The notes under the pieces were generated by a model that was given only the letters and a program-made list of their open reading frames with translations, did not search any database and was not told the origin of the DNA. The position numbers and the translations under genes are program-made. 41,452 nt of DNA from Companilactobacillus insicii (GTDB taxonomy: Bacteria > Bacillota > Bacilli > Lactobacillales > Lactobacillaceae): the NCBI RefSeq assembly GCF_003946015.1, contig NZ_RHNU01000022.1:1-41452 (forward strand), written 5' to 3'. Each line of letters starts with the position of its first letter. Position 1 is the first letter of the stretch. Positions 16,007 through 25,091 of this stretch are shown piece after piece.

Positions 16007-16717
16007 ATGGTTCAACCTTTATATATTCAAATCATGCAAGATATTCAGCGAAAGATAATTGGTGGAGATTTTAAAGTAGATGAGCAGATTCCAAGTGAAC
16101 AAGAATTACTATCTGAATATGGGGTCAGTCGTGTAACTTTACGAAAATCAATAGATGGATTAGTTATGGACGGATATCTTGAAAGAATTCAGGGAAAAGG
16201 TACTTTCGTGAAGAAACGACGAAAATTGAATAGATTGGTTGAATCGAAACGCGTCGAAGGGTTCTCAGATGTTGCTAAAAAGGGTGGCTTTGTACCTAGT
16301 ACTAAGGTTATCGAGGCAACAACGATATCGTCCAATGAAAAGTTATCAGAAAAATTAGGATTGTCAGATGAGGAAACGAAAGTTGTTTATATAAAAAGAA
16401 TACGTCTTGCTGATAATGTACCCATAATGATAGAAAATAATTATTTTAGTTTTGATAAATATTCAGGTCTTTTGGAAGATAATTTAGAACTTCCCTTGTA
16501 TGAAATTTTAAAAAATAAATATCATGAAGAGAATTTTGATTCTCCCGATTCAACACTTGGGGTAACTTTGGCAAATACAGAACAATCTAAATATTTAGAT
16601 TGTTCCGTTGGCTTTCCACTATTTGAATTAAAAACATTAATTACTAATAAAAAAGGTGTTCCTATTCATTATGGTGAACATTATATTGTGTCAGACCGTT
16701 ATCAATTTAAGATTTAA
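16007..16717 (+). CDS. GntR-family (HutC/UTRA type) transcriptional regulator
   Basis: A 236-residue regulator. Residues 1-70 form the winged helix-turn-helix (PLYIQIMQDIQRKI, then SEYGVSRVTLRKSIDGL and the wing GKGTFV), and about 85-230 a UTRA ligand-binding domain. Family members usually repress a neighbouring sugar operon and are released by a phosphorylated sugar. The gene lies 21 bases after the deglycase and before the PTS genes, so it most likely regulates this operon, perhaps through the tandem repeat at 14977-14996. AGGAGA precedes the start. Confidence 0.87.
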   Translation: MVQPLYIQIMQDIQRKIIGGDFKVDEQIPSEQELLSEYGVSRVTLRKSIDGLVMDGYLERIQGKGTFVKKRRKLNRLVESKRVEGFSDVAKKGGFVPSTKVIEATTISSNEKLSEKLGLSDEETKVVYIKRIRLADNVPIMIENNYFSFDKYSGLLEDNLELPLYEILKNKYHEENFDSPDSTLGVTLANTEQSKYLDCSVGFPLFELKTLITNKKGVPIHYGEHYIVSDRYQFKI

Positions 16718-16735
16718 AGAAAGGATGCTTGAAAA

Positions 16736-17203
16736 ATGATTCTAAATTTAAGAGTTGATCATAGATTATTACATGGTCAAGTTGCATTTTCATGGGTAGG
16801 CTTTTTGGGTGCAAATTGTATATTGATTGCAAATGATGATGTGGTTACGAATAGTTTACGTAAATCTACAATGAAAATGGCAAAACCCAATGGTGTTAAA
16901 TTAGTTATGAAAAATATTACTGATAGCATTGATGCATTAAACAACGGTGTTACGGATAAATATAAACTATTCATTGTTGTTGAAAATATTAATGATGCAT
17001 ACAAACTGATTACAGGAACTAATGATTTGATACATATGCTAAATTTAGGCGGAACAGATAAAAATGATAACAGTGAAGAGCTTTCTGCTGCTGTATTTGT
17101 AGATGACAACGATAAAGCTCAGCTAAAAGAACTTCAAAAGAATGGCGTGGATGTTTCTATTCAACAAGTTCCATCTGAAGCTAAAAAGGAAGTTAGCTTG
17201 TAA
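16736..17203 (+). CDS. PTS system mannose/fructose/sorbose family EIIB component
   Basis: A 155-residue cytosolic phosphocarrier. The phosphorylated His is His13 in the family signature RVDHRLLHGQV. It receives phosphate from an EIIA and passes it to the incoming sugar during transport. It lies between the regulator and the EIIC gene in one operon. No EIIA domain is fused or encoded nearby, so phosphate must come from an EIIA encoded elsewhere. Confidence 0.92.
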   Translation: MILNLRVDHRLLHGQVAFSWVGFLGANCILIANDDVVTNSLRKSTMKMAKPNGVKLVMKNITDSIDALNNGVTDKYKLFIVVENINDAYKLITGTNDLIHMLNLGGTDKNDNSEELSAAVFVDDNDKAQLKELQKNGVDVSIQQVPSEAKKEVSL

Positions 17204-17218
17204 AGGGGATGAGAATGT

Positions 17219-17992
17219 ATGATATTCAAAACTTTGCTTATAGGTGTGGTCGCATTTATTGGCTACGGTGAGTATTTTTTGACTGGTCGTGGCCAGGTTT
17301 CTCGTCCTATTGTTATGGGTCCCTTAACGGGACTTGTATTAGGAGATTTAAAAACAGGTATTATAATTGGTGCAAGTTTGGAATTAGCATATATTGGTGT
17401 TCAAGAAGTGGGTGCATCCGTACCTCAAGATATGGTTTCCTCTGGAGTTTTAGGAACTGTTTTTGCAATTAGTACTGGAAAAGGTATTTCAGCTGCTTTG
17501 ACATTTGGATTACCAATTTCAATGTTGATACTTATTGTACAAAATTTGGCTTATGTATTTATCTGTCCATTGTATGTAGCAAAATGTGATAAATATGCAA
17601 AAAATGGAGAGCCCGATAAATTAAGTCGGATGTCCTTCTGGGGAGGTACGATTGTCAATTTTGTTCCCTCAATTATTCTAATTATGCTGGCATATTATTT
17701 TGGTAATGGATTTTCAAAAACAATCGTCGCAATGATTCCGCAATTTGTACAAGATGGATTAGTTGTAGCTAGTGGATTATTACCTGCTTTTGGTTTTGCA
17801 ATGTTGTTGCAAGCAATATTGAGAAAAGAAATTGTACCATACTTCATTATTGGATTTTTGATTACAAGTTATCTCAAAGTTCCAATTATTGGAGTTTCTC
17901 TATTCGGTCTTGCAGTAATTTTAATAATGTATTATCAAGAAAAAAAGAATGCATTAAATATAGCTGAACAGGAGGATGACGATGACTTCTAA
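17219..17992 (+). CDS. PTS system mannose/fructose/sorbose family EIIC component
   Basis: A 257-residue membrane protein of the mannose-family EIIC type, with many hydrophobic segments and the conserved GPLTGLVLGDLKTGIIIGASLEL block near the N-terminus. Together with EIID it forms the translocation channel. AAAGGGGA lies 9 bases before the start, and the gene overlaps the EIID start by 11 bases. Its acidic C-terminus (EQEDDDDF) is the part read over by the overlap. Confidence 0.9.
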   Translation: MIFKTLLIGVVAFIGYGEYFLTGRGQVSRPIVMGPLTGLVLGDLKTGIIIGASLELAYIGVQEVGASVPQDMVSSGVLGTVFAISTGKGISAALTFGLPISMLILIVQNLAYVFICPLYVAKCDKYAKNGEPDKLSRMSFWGGTIVNFVPSIILIMLAYYFGNGFSKTIVAMIPQFVQDGLVVASGLLPAFGFAMLLQAILRKEIVPYFIIGFLITSYLKVPIIGVSLFGLAVILIMYYQEKKNALNIAEQEDDDDF

Positions 17993-18806
17993 TACTACAG
18001 ATACAAATATGAAAAAAGTGTTAAATCAAACCTTCTGGCGTACTTTTACTATGGGATCTTCGTGGGAATACACTAAACAAATGGCTACAGGATATTGTTA
18101 TGCTATGGTTCCTGCTTTAAAGAAAATTTATCATAATAATAGCAAAGGCATGTCACAAGCTATGCAACGCCATATGGAATTCTTTAATATCACTAATGTT
18201 TTTGCACCATTAGTTCTAGGTACATCCATTGCTATGGAACAAAAGAATGCTCAATCAAAAGATTTTGATACAAGTCTTATTAACAATATCAAGGTTAGTT
18301 TGATGGGTCCTTTATCAGCCATTGGTGATTCCTTGATAATGTCTACATTCAGAATCATAGCTACCGGTATTGCTATTTCATTTGCTATGCAAGGCAATGT
18401 ATTAGGGCCAATTTTATTTTTGGCTATTTATAATATTCCATGTACGATCTTAAGGTATTATGGATTAAAGCTAGGTTATGAAAAAGGGACAGATTTATTA
18501 GAGAATATTAGTGACAGTAATTTGATACAAAATATTTCTGAGAAAGCATCAATACTGGGAATGTTCGTTATTGGATCAATGACTGCTAGTCTTGTTGTGT
18601 TAAATTCTCCAGTTAAGTTTGGTGTAGGAAAGTCGGCTGTAAAGTTGACTTCTATATTTAATCAAATTTTACCTAATTCACTTCCATTATTATTTACTAT
18701 ATTTATCTATTGGTTATTAAAGAAGCATGTTAAGATTGGTTATATTTTATTAATAATAATAGGATTTAGTATTTTAGGAACTGGTTTTAAGTTTTTAAGT
18801 GCATAA
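17982..18806 (+). CDS. PTS system mannose/fructose/sorbose family EIID component
   Basis: A 274-residue EIID protein, starting with the family block TFWRTFTMGSSWEYTKQMATGYCYAM and containing GPLSAIGDSLIM, with hydrophobic segments mostly in the C-terminal half. It partners EIIC in the membrane. I choose the ATG at 17982, because GGAGG (17971-17975) is 6 bases upstream; the ATG at 17976 would leave no spacing. It is the last gene of the operon and is followed by a terminator. Confidence 0.9.
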   Translation: MTSNTTDTNMKKVLNQTFWRTFTMGSSWEYTKQMATGYCYAMVPALKKIYHNNSKGMSQAMQRHMEFFNITNVFAPLVLGTSIAMEQKNAQSKDFDTSLINNIKVSLMGPLSAIGDSLIMSTFRIIATGIAISFAMQGNVLGPILFLAIYNIPCTILRYYGLKLGYEKGTDLLENISDSNLIQNISEKASILGMFVIGSMTASLVVLNSPVKFGVGKSAVKLTSIFNQILPNSLPLLFTIFIYWLLKKHVKIGYILLIIIGFSILGTGFKFLSA

Positions 18807-18844
18807 AAAAAGATTGAGAAAATTATTTTTTCTCAATCTTTTTT
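18805..18844. terminator. Bidirectional terminator between PTS operon and galR
   Basis: A 16 to 17-bp stem (aaaaaagattgagaaaa with ttttctcaatctttttt) and a short loop. One arm encodes the last Lys-rich codons of the minus-strand regulator, so the gene end and the terminator overlap. Confidence 0.85.
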
Positions 18845-19818
18845 GTACTATTTCTAAATACTAACTTTGTGGATAATTCTAGCTTGTAAGGAACGTGATG
18901 ATTATTTGTTAACAGATCGTATAACAATTGAACGGCAGCTGCTCCCATTTGTACCGTTGCAACTGAGACTGAGCTTAGTTCAGGATTAACATATCTAGCA
19001 ACTGAAGTGTTGTTATAGCTAAATATTTGAACGTCGCTTGGAACTGAAATATTAGCCTCTTGCAATGCTTGCAGTGCACCGGCTGACATTGGATCATTAG
19101 TTATAAAGAAAGCATTAGGAAGCCTGTCCAGTTTCTTTAGAGCAAGTTTCATTTGCTTGTAACCAGATTTCTTTGTGAAATCTCCTTTAAAGACGTATTT
19201 TTCCTGAAACAATCCCTTTTGTGTTAAGTAATTTTTATAACAGTCAAAACGTTTATCGGAAACTTTTCTTATACCATCAGTGGATTTTTCATCACCATAA
19301 ATGATCCCAATATCTTTTATCTTTTGATCCAAGAAGAAGTCCAACAAATGTTGTACACCGTATTGGAAGTCGGTTAAGACGGTATCGAATCCATTTTCAA
19401 ATTGATCATCGTCAATGAATACGATATTTTTTGAGTACTTTTTCATATTATCAACTTGTTGAAAACTAAACTTTCCAATTGCGATTATTCCGTCAATATC
19501 ATTTTCAATTGAACTAAAGTCATTATTAAAAACACGAGTAATATCAAAATTGAATTTTTGAATATGTTTTTCAATACCTTCACGTATCATCATGTAGTAG
19601 ATATCGTCATGTTCTTGCGATTCTGAGTACCACTGAACTAATGCGACACGGATTTGATTTTTACGGCTAGTTTTTGAATAATTCAAATCTTCAGCTATTT
19701 TGATTATTTTTGAACGAGTTTCATCGGTGACAGAAAGTGTCAAATCGTTGTTGAGAACTCTGGAAACCGTTGCGGGTGAAACAGAGGCCTTTTTTGCTAT
19801 GTCTCTAATTGTAGCCAT
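18823..19818 (-). CDS. galR: LacI-family regulator of the galactose genes (GalR-like)
   Basis: A 331-residue LacI/GalR protein. Residues 1-50 form the DNA-binding headpiece (ATIRDIAKKASVSPATVSRVLNND), and about 60-325 the sugar-binding core, with the HTH-linked dimer region intact. The ATG overlaps the galT stop codon (TAATG), so it is translationally coupled to galT in a galK-galT-galR operon. It likely represses this operon without galactose, and a palindrome in the galK promoter region (22479-22494) is the obvious operator. The symbol rests on context and family. Confidence 0.85.
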   Translation of the reverse strand: MATIRDIAKKASVSPATVSRVLNNDLTLSVTDETRSKIIKIAEDLNYSKTSRKNQIRVALVQWYSESQEHDDIYYMMIREGIEKHIQKFNFDITRVFNNDFSSIENDIDGIIAIGKFSFQQVDNMKKYSKNIVFIDDDQFENGFDTVLTDFQYGVQHLLDFFLDQKIKDIGIIYGDEKSTDGIRKVSDKRFDCYKNYLTQKGLFQEKYVFKGDFTKKSGYKQMKLALKKLDRLPNAFFITNDPMSAGALQALQEANISVPSDVQIFSYNNTSVARYVNPELSSVSVATVQMGAAAVQLLYDLLTNNHHVPYKLELSTKLVFRNSTKKIEKK

Positions 19819-21281
19819 TAGTTTACCTCATTTAGACTATTTATAAATTTGTCGAATGCTTGCTTACCTTGTTCGTTCCACTTGTATACTCCGGCGTTTT
19901 CTAGAACATGTGAAAAGACAATACCAGCTTCTTGATCAACTATTTTTTCAACATTATCATTTGTAAATTGATACTTGGAACGTAGTTCGTTTGCCCAGTC
20001 TTTATGGTATTCCGCAATGTTGTTAGGTTGATTTAATAGGTACTTTTCCACTTCACCAAGTTCAGATTTTAATCTTGCAGGTAAAATGGCTCTACCCATG
20101 ACTTCAATCAAACCAATATTTTCTTTTTTTATATGTTGGAATTGTTTATGTGGATGGAAGATACCATCTGGAAATTCTTTGGAAGTCTGATTATCTCGAA
20201 GAACGATGTCCATTACATAATTATTGTTTTGACGATAGGCAATAGGTGTGACGGTATGATGTCTGACACCGTTAGTATAAGCACGTATGTCAACATTTTC
20301 GTCAGAATAAGACATCCAATGATTGTGTATTAAGGATGTGGCTTCAACTAATTTTTCAGGATCATCACTAGAAAGCCTAATGTCTGATAGTGGCCATTTA
20401 ACTATTCCTGCAGACACATCATCAATTGGCAGATTAATTTTTTTAACTATTTTAGCTTTCATCATTGGGAATGTATGACGTCCGCCTTGATAATGATCAT
20501 GAGATAACATTGATCCGCCAACGATTGGCAAATCTGCGTTACTTCCCACGAAATATTGTGGAAACTCTCTGACGATTTCTAACAAGTTATTGAAGGTATG
20601 CTTATTGATAACCATTGGTCGGTGAATATGTGATAGAAAGATCGCATGTTCAGTGAAATAGGCATAAGGAGAGTACTGGAATCCCCAAGTTTCTCCGCCT
20701 AACATGAAGCGTATAATTCGATGATTACTTCTAGCAGGATATCCAAGTCTTCCTAAATATCCTTCATTTTCCATGCATAACTGACATTTAGGATAACCAG
20801 TTTGTGTTTGTTTACCCGCTGCTGCAATAGCTTTTGGATCCTTTTCAGGTTTAGAAAGATTGATTGTTATTTCTAAGTCGCCATATTCAGTAGGTGTTTT
20901 GTAAGAAATATTTTTGGCAATGGCCTTTGTTTTTATATAATCATTTTTTTGACTCAATTGATAAAAATAATCAGTTGCTGCTTCAGGACTTTCTTGATAT
21001 AGGTTCCAGAATTTTTGATTAATGAACGATGGAGTAGGGGTATACAAATCCATTAATTGATCGCTTAATATTTCTTTATCAGTCTGATTGTTCTCAATCT
21101 TTTTATTTTGAATTGCAGTTTGAATTAAGGCATCTCTGGTTGCTAACAAGTTCTTACCATTCAGGTCACACTTATCACCAACTAGCGCTCTGACACGATT
21201 TATTAAGTATATTCGATCTAACTCTTGATAGTTATTGTCTGAATTAATAATTGCATCGACAAACTTATCGATTGCATTCAT
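19818..21281 (-). CDS. galT: Galactose-1-phosphate uridylyltransferase, Firmicutes type
   Basis: A 487-residue cytosolic enzyme of the Leloir pathway, swapping UMP between UDP-glucose and galactose 1-phosphate. The length and sequence match the GalT type 2 family of lactobacilli and bacilli, not the short E. coli type. Recognisable blocks are CQLCMENEGYLGR, the His-rich GGSMLSHDHYQGGRHTFPM, and SPYAYFTEHAIFLS. Two bases separate it from the galK stop, and its own stop overlaps the galR start. Confidence 0.95.
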   Translation of the reverse strand: MNAIDKFVDAIINSDNNYQELDRIYLINRVRALVGDKCDLNGKNLLATRDALIQTAIQNKKIENNQTDKEILSDQLMDLYTPTPSFINQKFWNLYQESPEAATDYFYQLSQKNDYIKTKAIAKNISYKTPTEYGDLEITINLSKPEKDPKAIAAAGKQTQTGYPKCQLCMENEGYLGRLGYPARSNHRIIRFMLGGETWGFQYSPYAYFTEHAIFLSHIHRPMVINKHTFNNLLEIVREFPQYFVGSNADLPIVGGSMLSHDHYQGGRHTFPMMKAKIVKKINLPIDDVSAGIVKWPLSDIRLSSDDPEKLVEATSLIHNHWMSYSDENVDIRAYTNGVRHHTVTPIAYRQNNNYVMDIVLRDNQTSKEFPDGIFHPHKQFQHIKKENIGLIEVMGRAILPARLKSELGEVEKYLLNQPNNIAEYHKDWANELRSKYQFTNDNVEKIVDQEAGIVFSHVLENAGVYKWNEQGKQAFDKFINSLNEVN

Positions 21282-21282
21282 G

Positions 21283-22461
21283 TTATTTTGCCACCTTTAA
21301 TAATTCTTTTGGTCCATCTGATATTTCAGCTATGTAGAAGTCAGCATCATAACCAACGATGTTTCTATAAGTTTCACCGACATTTTGTTTGAAATCTTCA
21401 ACTTGGTTTTTTTCTACTATTGCAATTGCACATCCGCCAAATCCGGCACCAGTCATGCGAGCACCAAGAACTCCTGGTTGTCTCCAAGCTGATTCTACTA
21501 ACGTATCAAGTTCCATACCAGTAACTTCATAATCGTAATGTAGTGATATGTGAGAGGCGTTGATCAATTTACCAAATCCGACTAAATCGTTTTGCTTTAA
21601 TTTTTTGATGGCCTTTAATGTACGCTGATTTTCAAAAACAGCGTGACGAGCACGACGAATCAATGTGTCATCGTTGATCAAATATGAATTTTGATCGAAT
21701 TCATCAATTGTTAAATCTCCAAGTGACTTTATATCCAATTTTGTTTGTAATCTTTCTAATGCTTTTTCACATTCACTACGGCGTTCATTGTATTTTGAGT
21801 CAGCTAATTCACGACGTTTATTAGTATTCATAATTACGATTACGTGGTTTTCCAATTGAACAGGGGCGTATTGATAATCCATCGTATTCGTATCTAGTAA
21901 TATAGCTTGATCTTTTTTGCCCATTCCAACAGCAAATTGATCCATGATACCAGAATTAACGCCGATATAGTTATTCTCGTCTTCTTGCCCCATCTTAACT
22001 AAGTCTATTTGATCGATGCCAAAATCAAATACAGTATTAAGGATAGTACCCATTAATAATTCGATAGATGCGGATGAAGATAGTCCAGCTCCATCTGGTA
22101 AGTTACCGTTGATGAAGAGGTTAAATCCGTGATCAAATTTGTATCCGTGTTTAACTAGGTAATACATGATGCCACGTGGATAGTTCGCCCAATTGTCTTT
22201 TTTGTTGAATTCTAATTCATTAGTCTGAAAACTAATTATGCCTTGATCAGGAAAGTTAGCTGAATACATTTGAACTGTATTGTCATCACGGCTACCAAAA
22301 GCTGCATATGTTCCCAAACTGATTGCACAAGGGAAGACGTTTCCGCCATTATAATCAGTGTGTTCACCGATTAAGTTGATTCTACCGGGTGAGAAAAATA
22401 ATCGCTCGGCATTGTTATTAAATATGTTCTTATAATCTGATAAAAGTTTATCTGTATTCAT
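21283..22461 (-). CDS. galK: Galactokinase
   Basis: A 392-residue GHMP kinase that phosphorylates galactose with ATP as the first Leloir step. It carries the galactokinase signature GRINLIGEHTDYNGGNVFP, the ATP-binding motif LPDGAGLSSSAS and the C-terminal TGAGFGGCAIAIV. It is the first gene of the galK-galT-galR operon. No galactose transporter, galE or galM is present in the window. Confidence 0.96.
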   Translation of the reverse strand: MNTDKLLSDYKNIFNNNAERLFFSPGRINLIGEHTDYNGGNVFPCAISLGTYAAFGSRDDNTVQMYSANFPDQGIISFQTNELEFNKKDNWANYPRGIMYYLVKHGYKFDHGFNLFINGNLPDGAGLSSSASIELLMGTILNTVFDFGIDQIDLVKMGQEDENNYIGVNSGIMDQFAVGMGKKDQAILLDTNTMDYQYAPVQLENHVIVIMNTNKRRELADSKYNERRSECEKALERLQTKLDIKSLGDLTIDEFDQNSYLINDDTLIRRARHAVFENQRTLKAIKKLKQNDLVGFGKLINASHISLHYDYEVTGMELDTLVESAWRQPGVLGARMTGAGFGGCAIAIVEKNQVEDFKQNVGETYRNIVGYDADFYIAEISDGPKELLKVAK

Positions 22462-22478
22462 AATTTTTTCTCCATATT

Positions 22479-22494
22479 TAGTAAAAGTTTACTA
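22479..22494 (-). promoter_or_regulatory. Candidate GalR operator
   Basis: The palindrome TAGTAAA-AG-TTTACTA lies just downstream of the galK promoter, where a LacI-type repressor would block transcription. Two related half-sites (AGTAAAC at 22537-22543, TAGTAAAC at 22547-22554) lie upstream of the promoter and could support looping. Confidence 0.6.
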
Positions 22495-22498
22495 CTTC

Positions 22499-22527
22499 AT
22501 AATAAGCTATATCGTCAGTTTAAACAA
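22499..22527 (-). promoter_or_regulatory. Promoter of the galKTR operon
   Basis: On the minus strand, TTGTTT (22522-22527) and TATTAT (22499-22504) are 17 bases apart, upstream of galK. Confidence 0.6.
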
Positions 22528-22663
22528 GTTATATCAAGTAAACATCTAGTAAACAAATATTGCTAGTGAGGTAACAATTCATTTCATAATAGAAATATAT
22601 GACAATTATGTTATGATTTAAGCAATACTTTCATATATTTTGAATGAAAAAAGAGGACGAATT

Positions 22664-23530
22664 ATGCCAACGGCAATTGTGACGGATACGGCTTCATATT
22701 TAACACCTGAACAAATCAAAGAGTTTAATATTGTGGTACTACCTATCACCGTTATTTTGGGGAATAAACAATACAAAGAGACAGAAGAACTGGGGCTTGA
22801 TAAGTTCTATGATTATTTAAAAAATGGTGATGAATTACCCACAACAGCACAAGTATCTATGGGACAAATTGAGGAAGCTTATGATAACTTGGTTGATAAG
22901 GGATATGACAAGATAATATCTATTCATTTATCTAGTGGTATTACTTCATTTATGGATAATTTAAGAATGTTCTGTAAATCTTATGATAAGGCTGAAACTT
23001 TTCCATTTGATTCTTTAGTTGCGAGTGCAGGTGAAGCAAATCTAGTTTTATTAGCTGGTAAATTAGTTAAAGAGGGGCAAGATCCTGAAGAAATCATGCC
23101 TAAATTACTTAAGCTACGTGAAACAATGGAGGTTCGTTTTGCTGTTGATGACCTGAAACATCTAATGCGTACGGGTCGTTTAAGCAACCGTTCAGCAGTG
23201 ATTGGTAATCTACTTAACATCAAGCCAATGCTTACTTTTGATGAAGAGGGTAAGATTATTGCAATCGGTAAAGAACGCACTATGAAGAGAGTTTTCAAGC
23301 TGATGTGTGAAAAGATTCAAGAAACATTAGATACCGTTGATTACAAAGTACACGCAACTGTTATTGACGCTAATAATCAAGAATTATCTGATGCGTGGAC
23401 AAAAGAGTTACATGAGAAGTTTCCACAGCTACGTATAACACAGAGTTCATTGGGGCCAGCTATTAGTGTTCATAATGGTGAAAAAACCATGGGAATCATT
23501 TGGCAAGAGGATTGGCAAACAATTGAATAA
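22664..23530 (+). CDS. DegV family fatty-acid-binding protein
   Basis: A 288-residue DegV-like protein. These bind fatty acids and in several Gram-positive bacteria serve as FakB subunits that present exogenous fatty acids to the kinase FakA. The N-terminal strand TAIVTDTASYL, the SSGITSF loop that contacts the lipid carboxylate, and LMRTGRLSNRSAVIGNLLNIKPML are all family features. I use the ATG at 22664, with AGAGGA upstream, and not the TTG at 22640. No fatty-acid kinase lies nearby. It is transcribed divergently from galK. Confidence 0.88.
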   Translation: MPTAIVTDTASYLTPEQIKEFNIVVLPITVILGNKQYKETEELGLDKFYDYLKNGDELPTTAQVSMGQIEEAYDNLVDKGYDKIISIHLSSGITSFMDNLRMFCKSYDKAETFPFDSLVASAGEANLVLLAGKLVKEGQDPEEIMPKLLKLRETMEVRFAVDDLKHLMRTGRLSNRSAVIGNLLNIKPMLTFDEEGKIIAIGKERTMKRVFKLMCEKIQETLDTVDYKVHATVIDANNQELSDAWTKELHEKFPQLRITQSSLGPAISVHNGEKTMGIIWQEDWQTIE

Positions 23531-23534
23531 AGAC

Positions 23535-23565
23535 AAAAAAAGACGACTAATAAGCCGTCTTTTTT
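23535..23565. terminator. Terminator between DegV and MFS genes
   Basis: 10-bp arms (aaaaaagacg with cgtctttttt) and a 10-base loop. A and T runs on both sides suit both converging genes; the right arm covers the stop codon of the minus-strand MFS gene. Confidence 0.8.
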
Positions 23566-24937
23566 AGTTGGCATTTTTGGAAACTAGCCAGTGTGTCATT
23601 ATTAAACAAACAATAATCATTCCCAGTGAAACCACAAAACCTACTTTGATTCCAACTAGTTCGCTGATTAAGTAATTATTAGGATTTGCACGGGTAAACA
23701 TGCTGATGATTCCAACCAGTAGAGCTGTACCAAATGATGCCGCAACTTGCCTTAGTGTGTTATAAGTTGCTACACCATCAGGTAATACTTCGTGTGGAAT
23801 AGATGATAATGCCTGAGTTTGAATTGGTATCAATACTTGGCACAACCCCATTTGCCTAATTGTTTGACCCAGCGTTACGACGAGGATTGAAGTTGATAGT
23901 GTAGTGAAGGATTGTAATCCTGTACCGAGACAGTCGACAATTAAACCTGATATGACTAGTCTTTTAACTCCAAACTTGTCATATAATCGTCCACTTATGG
24001 GCGACATGATTGCCGTGAAGGTAGCTCCGGGTAGGACAACTAGACCAGATTGCAGAGCACTGTAATGCATAACGTTTTGTACCAGTATAGGGATAATAAT
24101 TGAATTACTGTACATCGTAACCATTAAAATCATATTTATGACAACAGCAACATTATATTGTCTGTAATTAAAAATCTTTAGATTAATGAATGGGGATTCA
24201 GAATGCTTCTGAGTTAAGACAAATAAAATTAATATAATAAGTCCAATTACAGTAGATCCACCTATACTAAAGGTGAATAAATCAGTCGTTCCAATGTTTG
24301 ATAGACCGTAAAGTAAAAATAATAGTCCTAAACTAGAAAGTATTAAACCTGTGGTATTGAATTTTAATTTAGTTTCTTTGTGGCTATTTTCAAGAAATAT
24401 AAATGACAAAACTATATTAATGGCCGTGAAGGCGATGACTAGTATGAATAAATATCGCCAAGATAATACTGATAAGACGAATCCTGATAAGGTCGGTCCT
24501 ACAACTGGCGCAAAGTTAAATGCAAGTCCAATTATTCCCATTATTTTTCCTTGATTTTGCCGATCAGCGGAATTCATTGCCATTACATTAACAAGTGGCA
24601 TCATTACTCCAGCACCAATGGCTTGAATCATTCGACCAGTTATTAAAAAGATGTATTGTTGCGACAAGGCGCCGAAGATAGTTCCTAATAAGAATATTGT
24701 TGAAAAAAAGATGTATAAATTCTTAAATGAAAATTTCTTGAGTAGGAAGGCGCTAGTTGGAATCATAATGGCATTTACTAGGATATAGCCGTTAGTTAAC
24801 CATTGACCCATAGAAGTAGTTATAGAAAATGTCTTCATGATTGATGGCAGAGCAGTACTCATAAGTGTGGAACTTAGGATTCCGAAGAAACTTCCGATTG
24901 TAACTATCGCTAATGATAATTTAGGTTTTTTGTTCAT
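23564..24937 (-). CDS. MFS transporter, DHA2 (EmrB/QacA) family
   Basis: A 457-residue membrane protein with the DHA2 hallmarks: LMSTALPSIMKTF in TM1 and QWLTNGYILVNAIMIP after it, GRMIQAIGAGVMMPL (motif C-like region), and APVVGPTLSGF in TM5. The group are proton-driven exporters of drugs, bile salts or other lipophilic compounds. The hydrophobicity pattern suggests about 14 segments. No regulator or partner protein is adjacent, so the substrate is unknown. Confidence 0.9.
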   Translation of the reverse strand: MNKKPKLSLAIVTIGSFFGILSSTLMSTALPSIMKTFSITTSMGQWLTNGYILVNAIMIPTSAFLLKKFSFKNLYIFFSTIFLLGTIFGALSQQYIFLITGRMIQAIGAGVMMPLVNVMAMNSADRQNQGKIMGIIGLAFNFAPVVGPTLSGFVLSVLSWRYLFILVIAFTAINIVLSFIFLENSHKETKLKFNTTGLILSSLGLLFLLYGLSNIGTTDLFTFSIGGSTVIGLIILILFVLTQKHSESPFINLKIFNYRQYNVAVVINMILMVTMYSNSIIIPILVQNVMHYSALQSGLVVLPGATFTAIMSPISGRLYDKFGVKRLVISGLIVDCLGTGLQSFTTLSTSILVVTLGQTIRQMGLCQVLIPIQTQALSSIPHEVLPDGVATYNTLRQVAASFGTALLVGIISMFTRANPNNYLISELVGIKVGFVVSLGMIIVCLIMTHWLVSKNAN

Positions 24938-25023
24938 TAAATTTGCACTTCCTATATAATTGCTAAAAACACGACTTTTTCTATCATCGAATTAATGAAG
25001 TTTTTTGTCAAATCAATTGTGAA

Positions 25024-25052
25024 TTGACATTGCTAGAAGATAGATTACTATT
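25024..25052 (+). promoter_or_regulatory. Promoter of the GNAT gene
   Basis: A consensus TTGACA (25024-25029) with ACTATT 17 bases downstream, ahead of the acetyltransferase gene. Confidence 0.45.
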
Positions 25053-25091
25053 AGAAATATCGAGTTTTATGACATGGGGGAGAAGCAGAGT

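Noticed and set aside
16777-17109. 110-codon minus-strand frame inside the EIIB gene
   Set aside because: The EIIB frame is complete with its phosphorylation motif; the antisense frame is a shadow.
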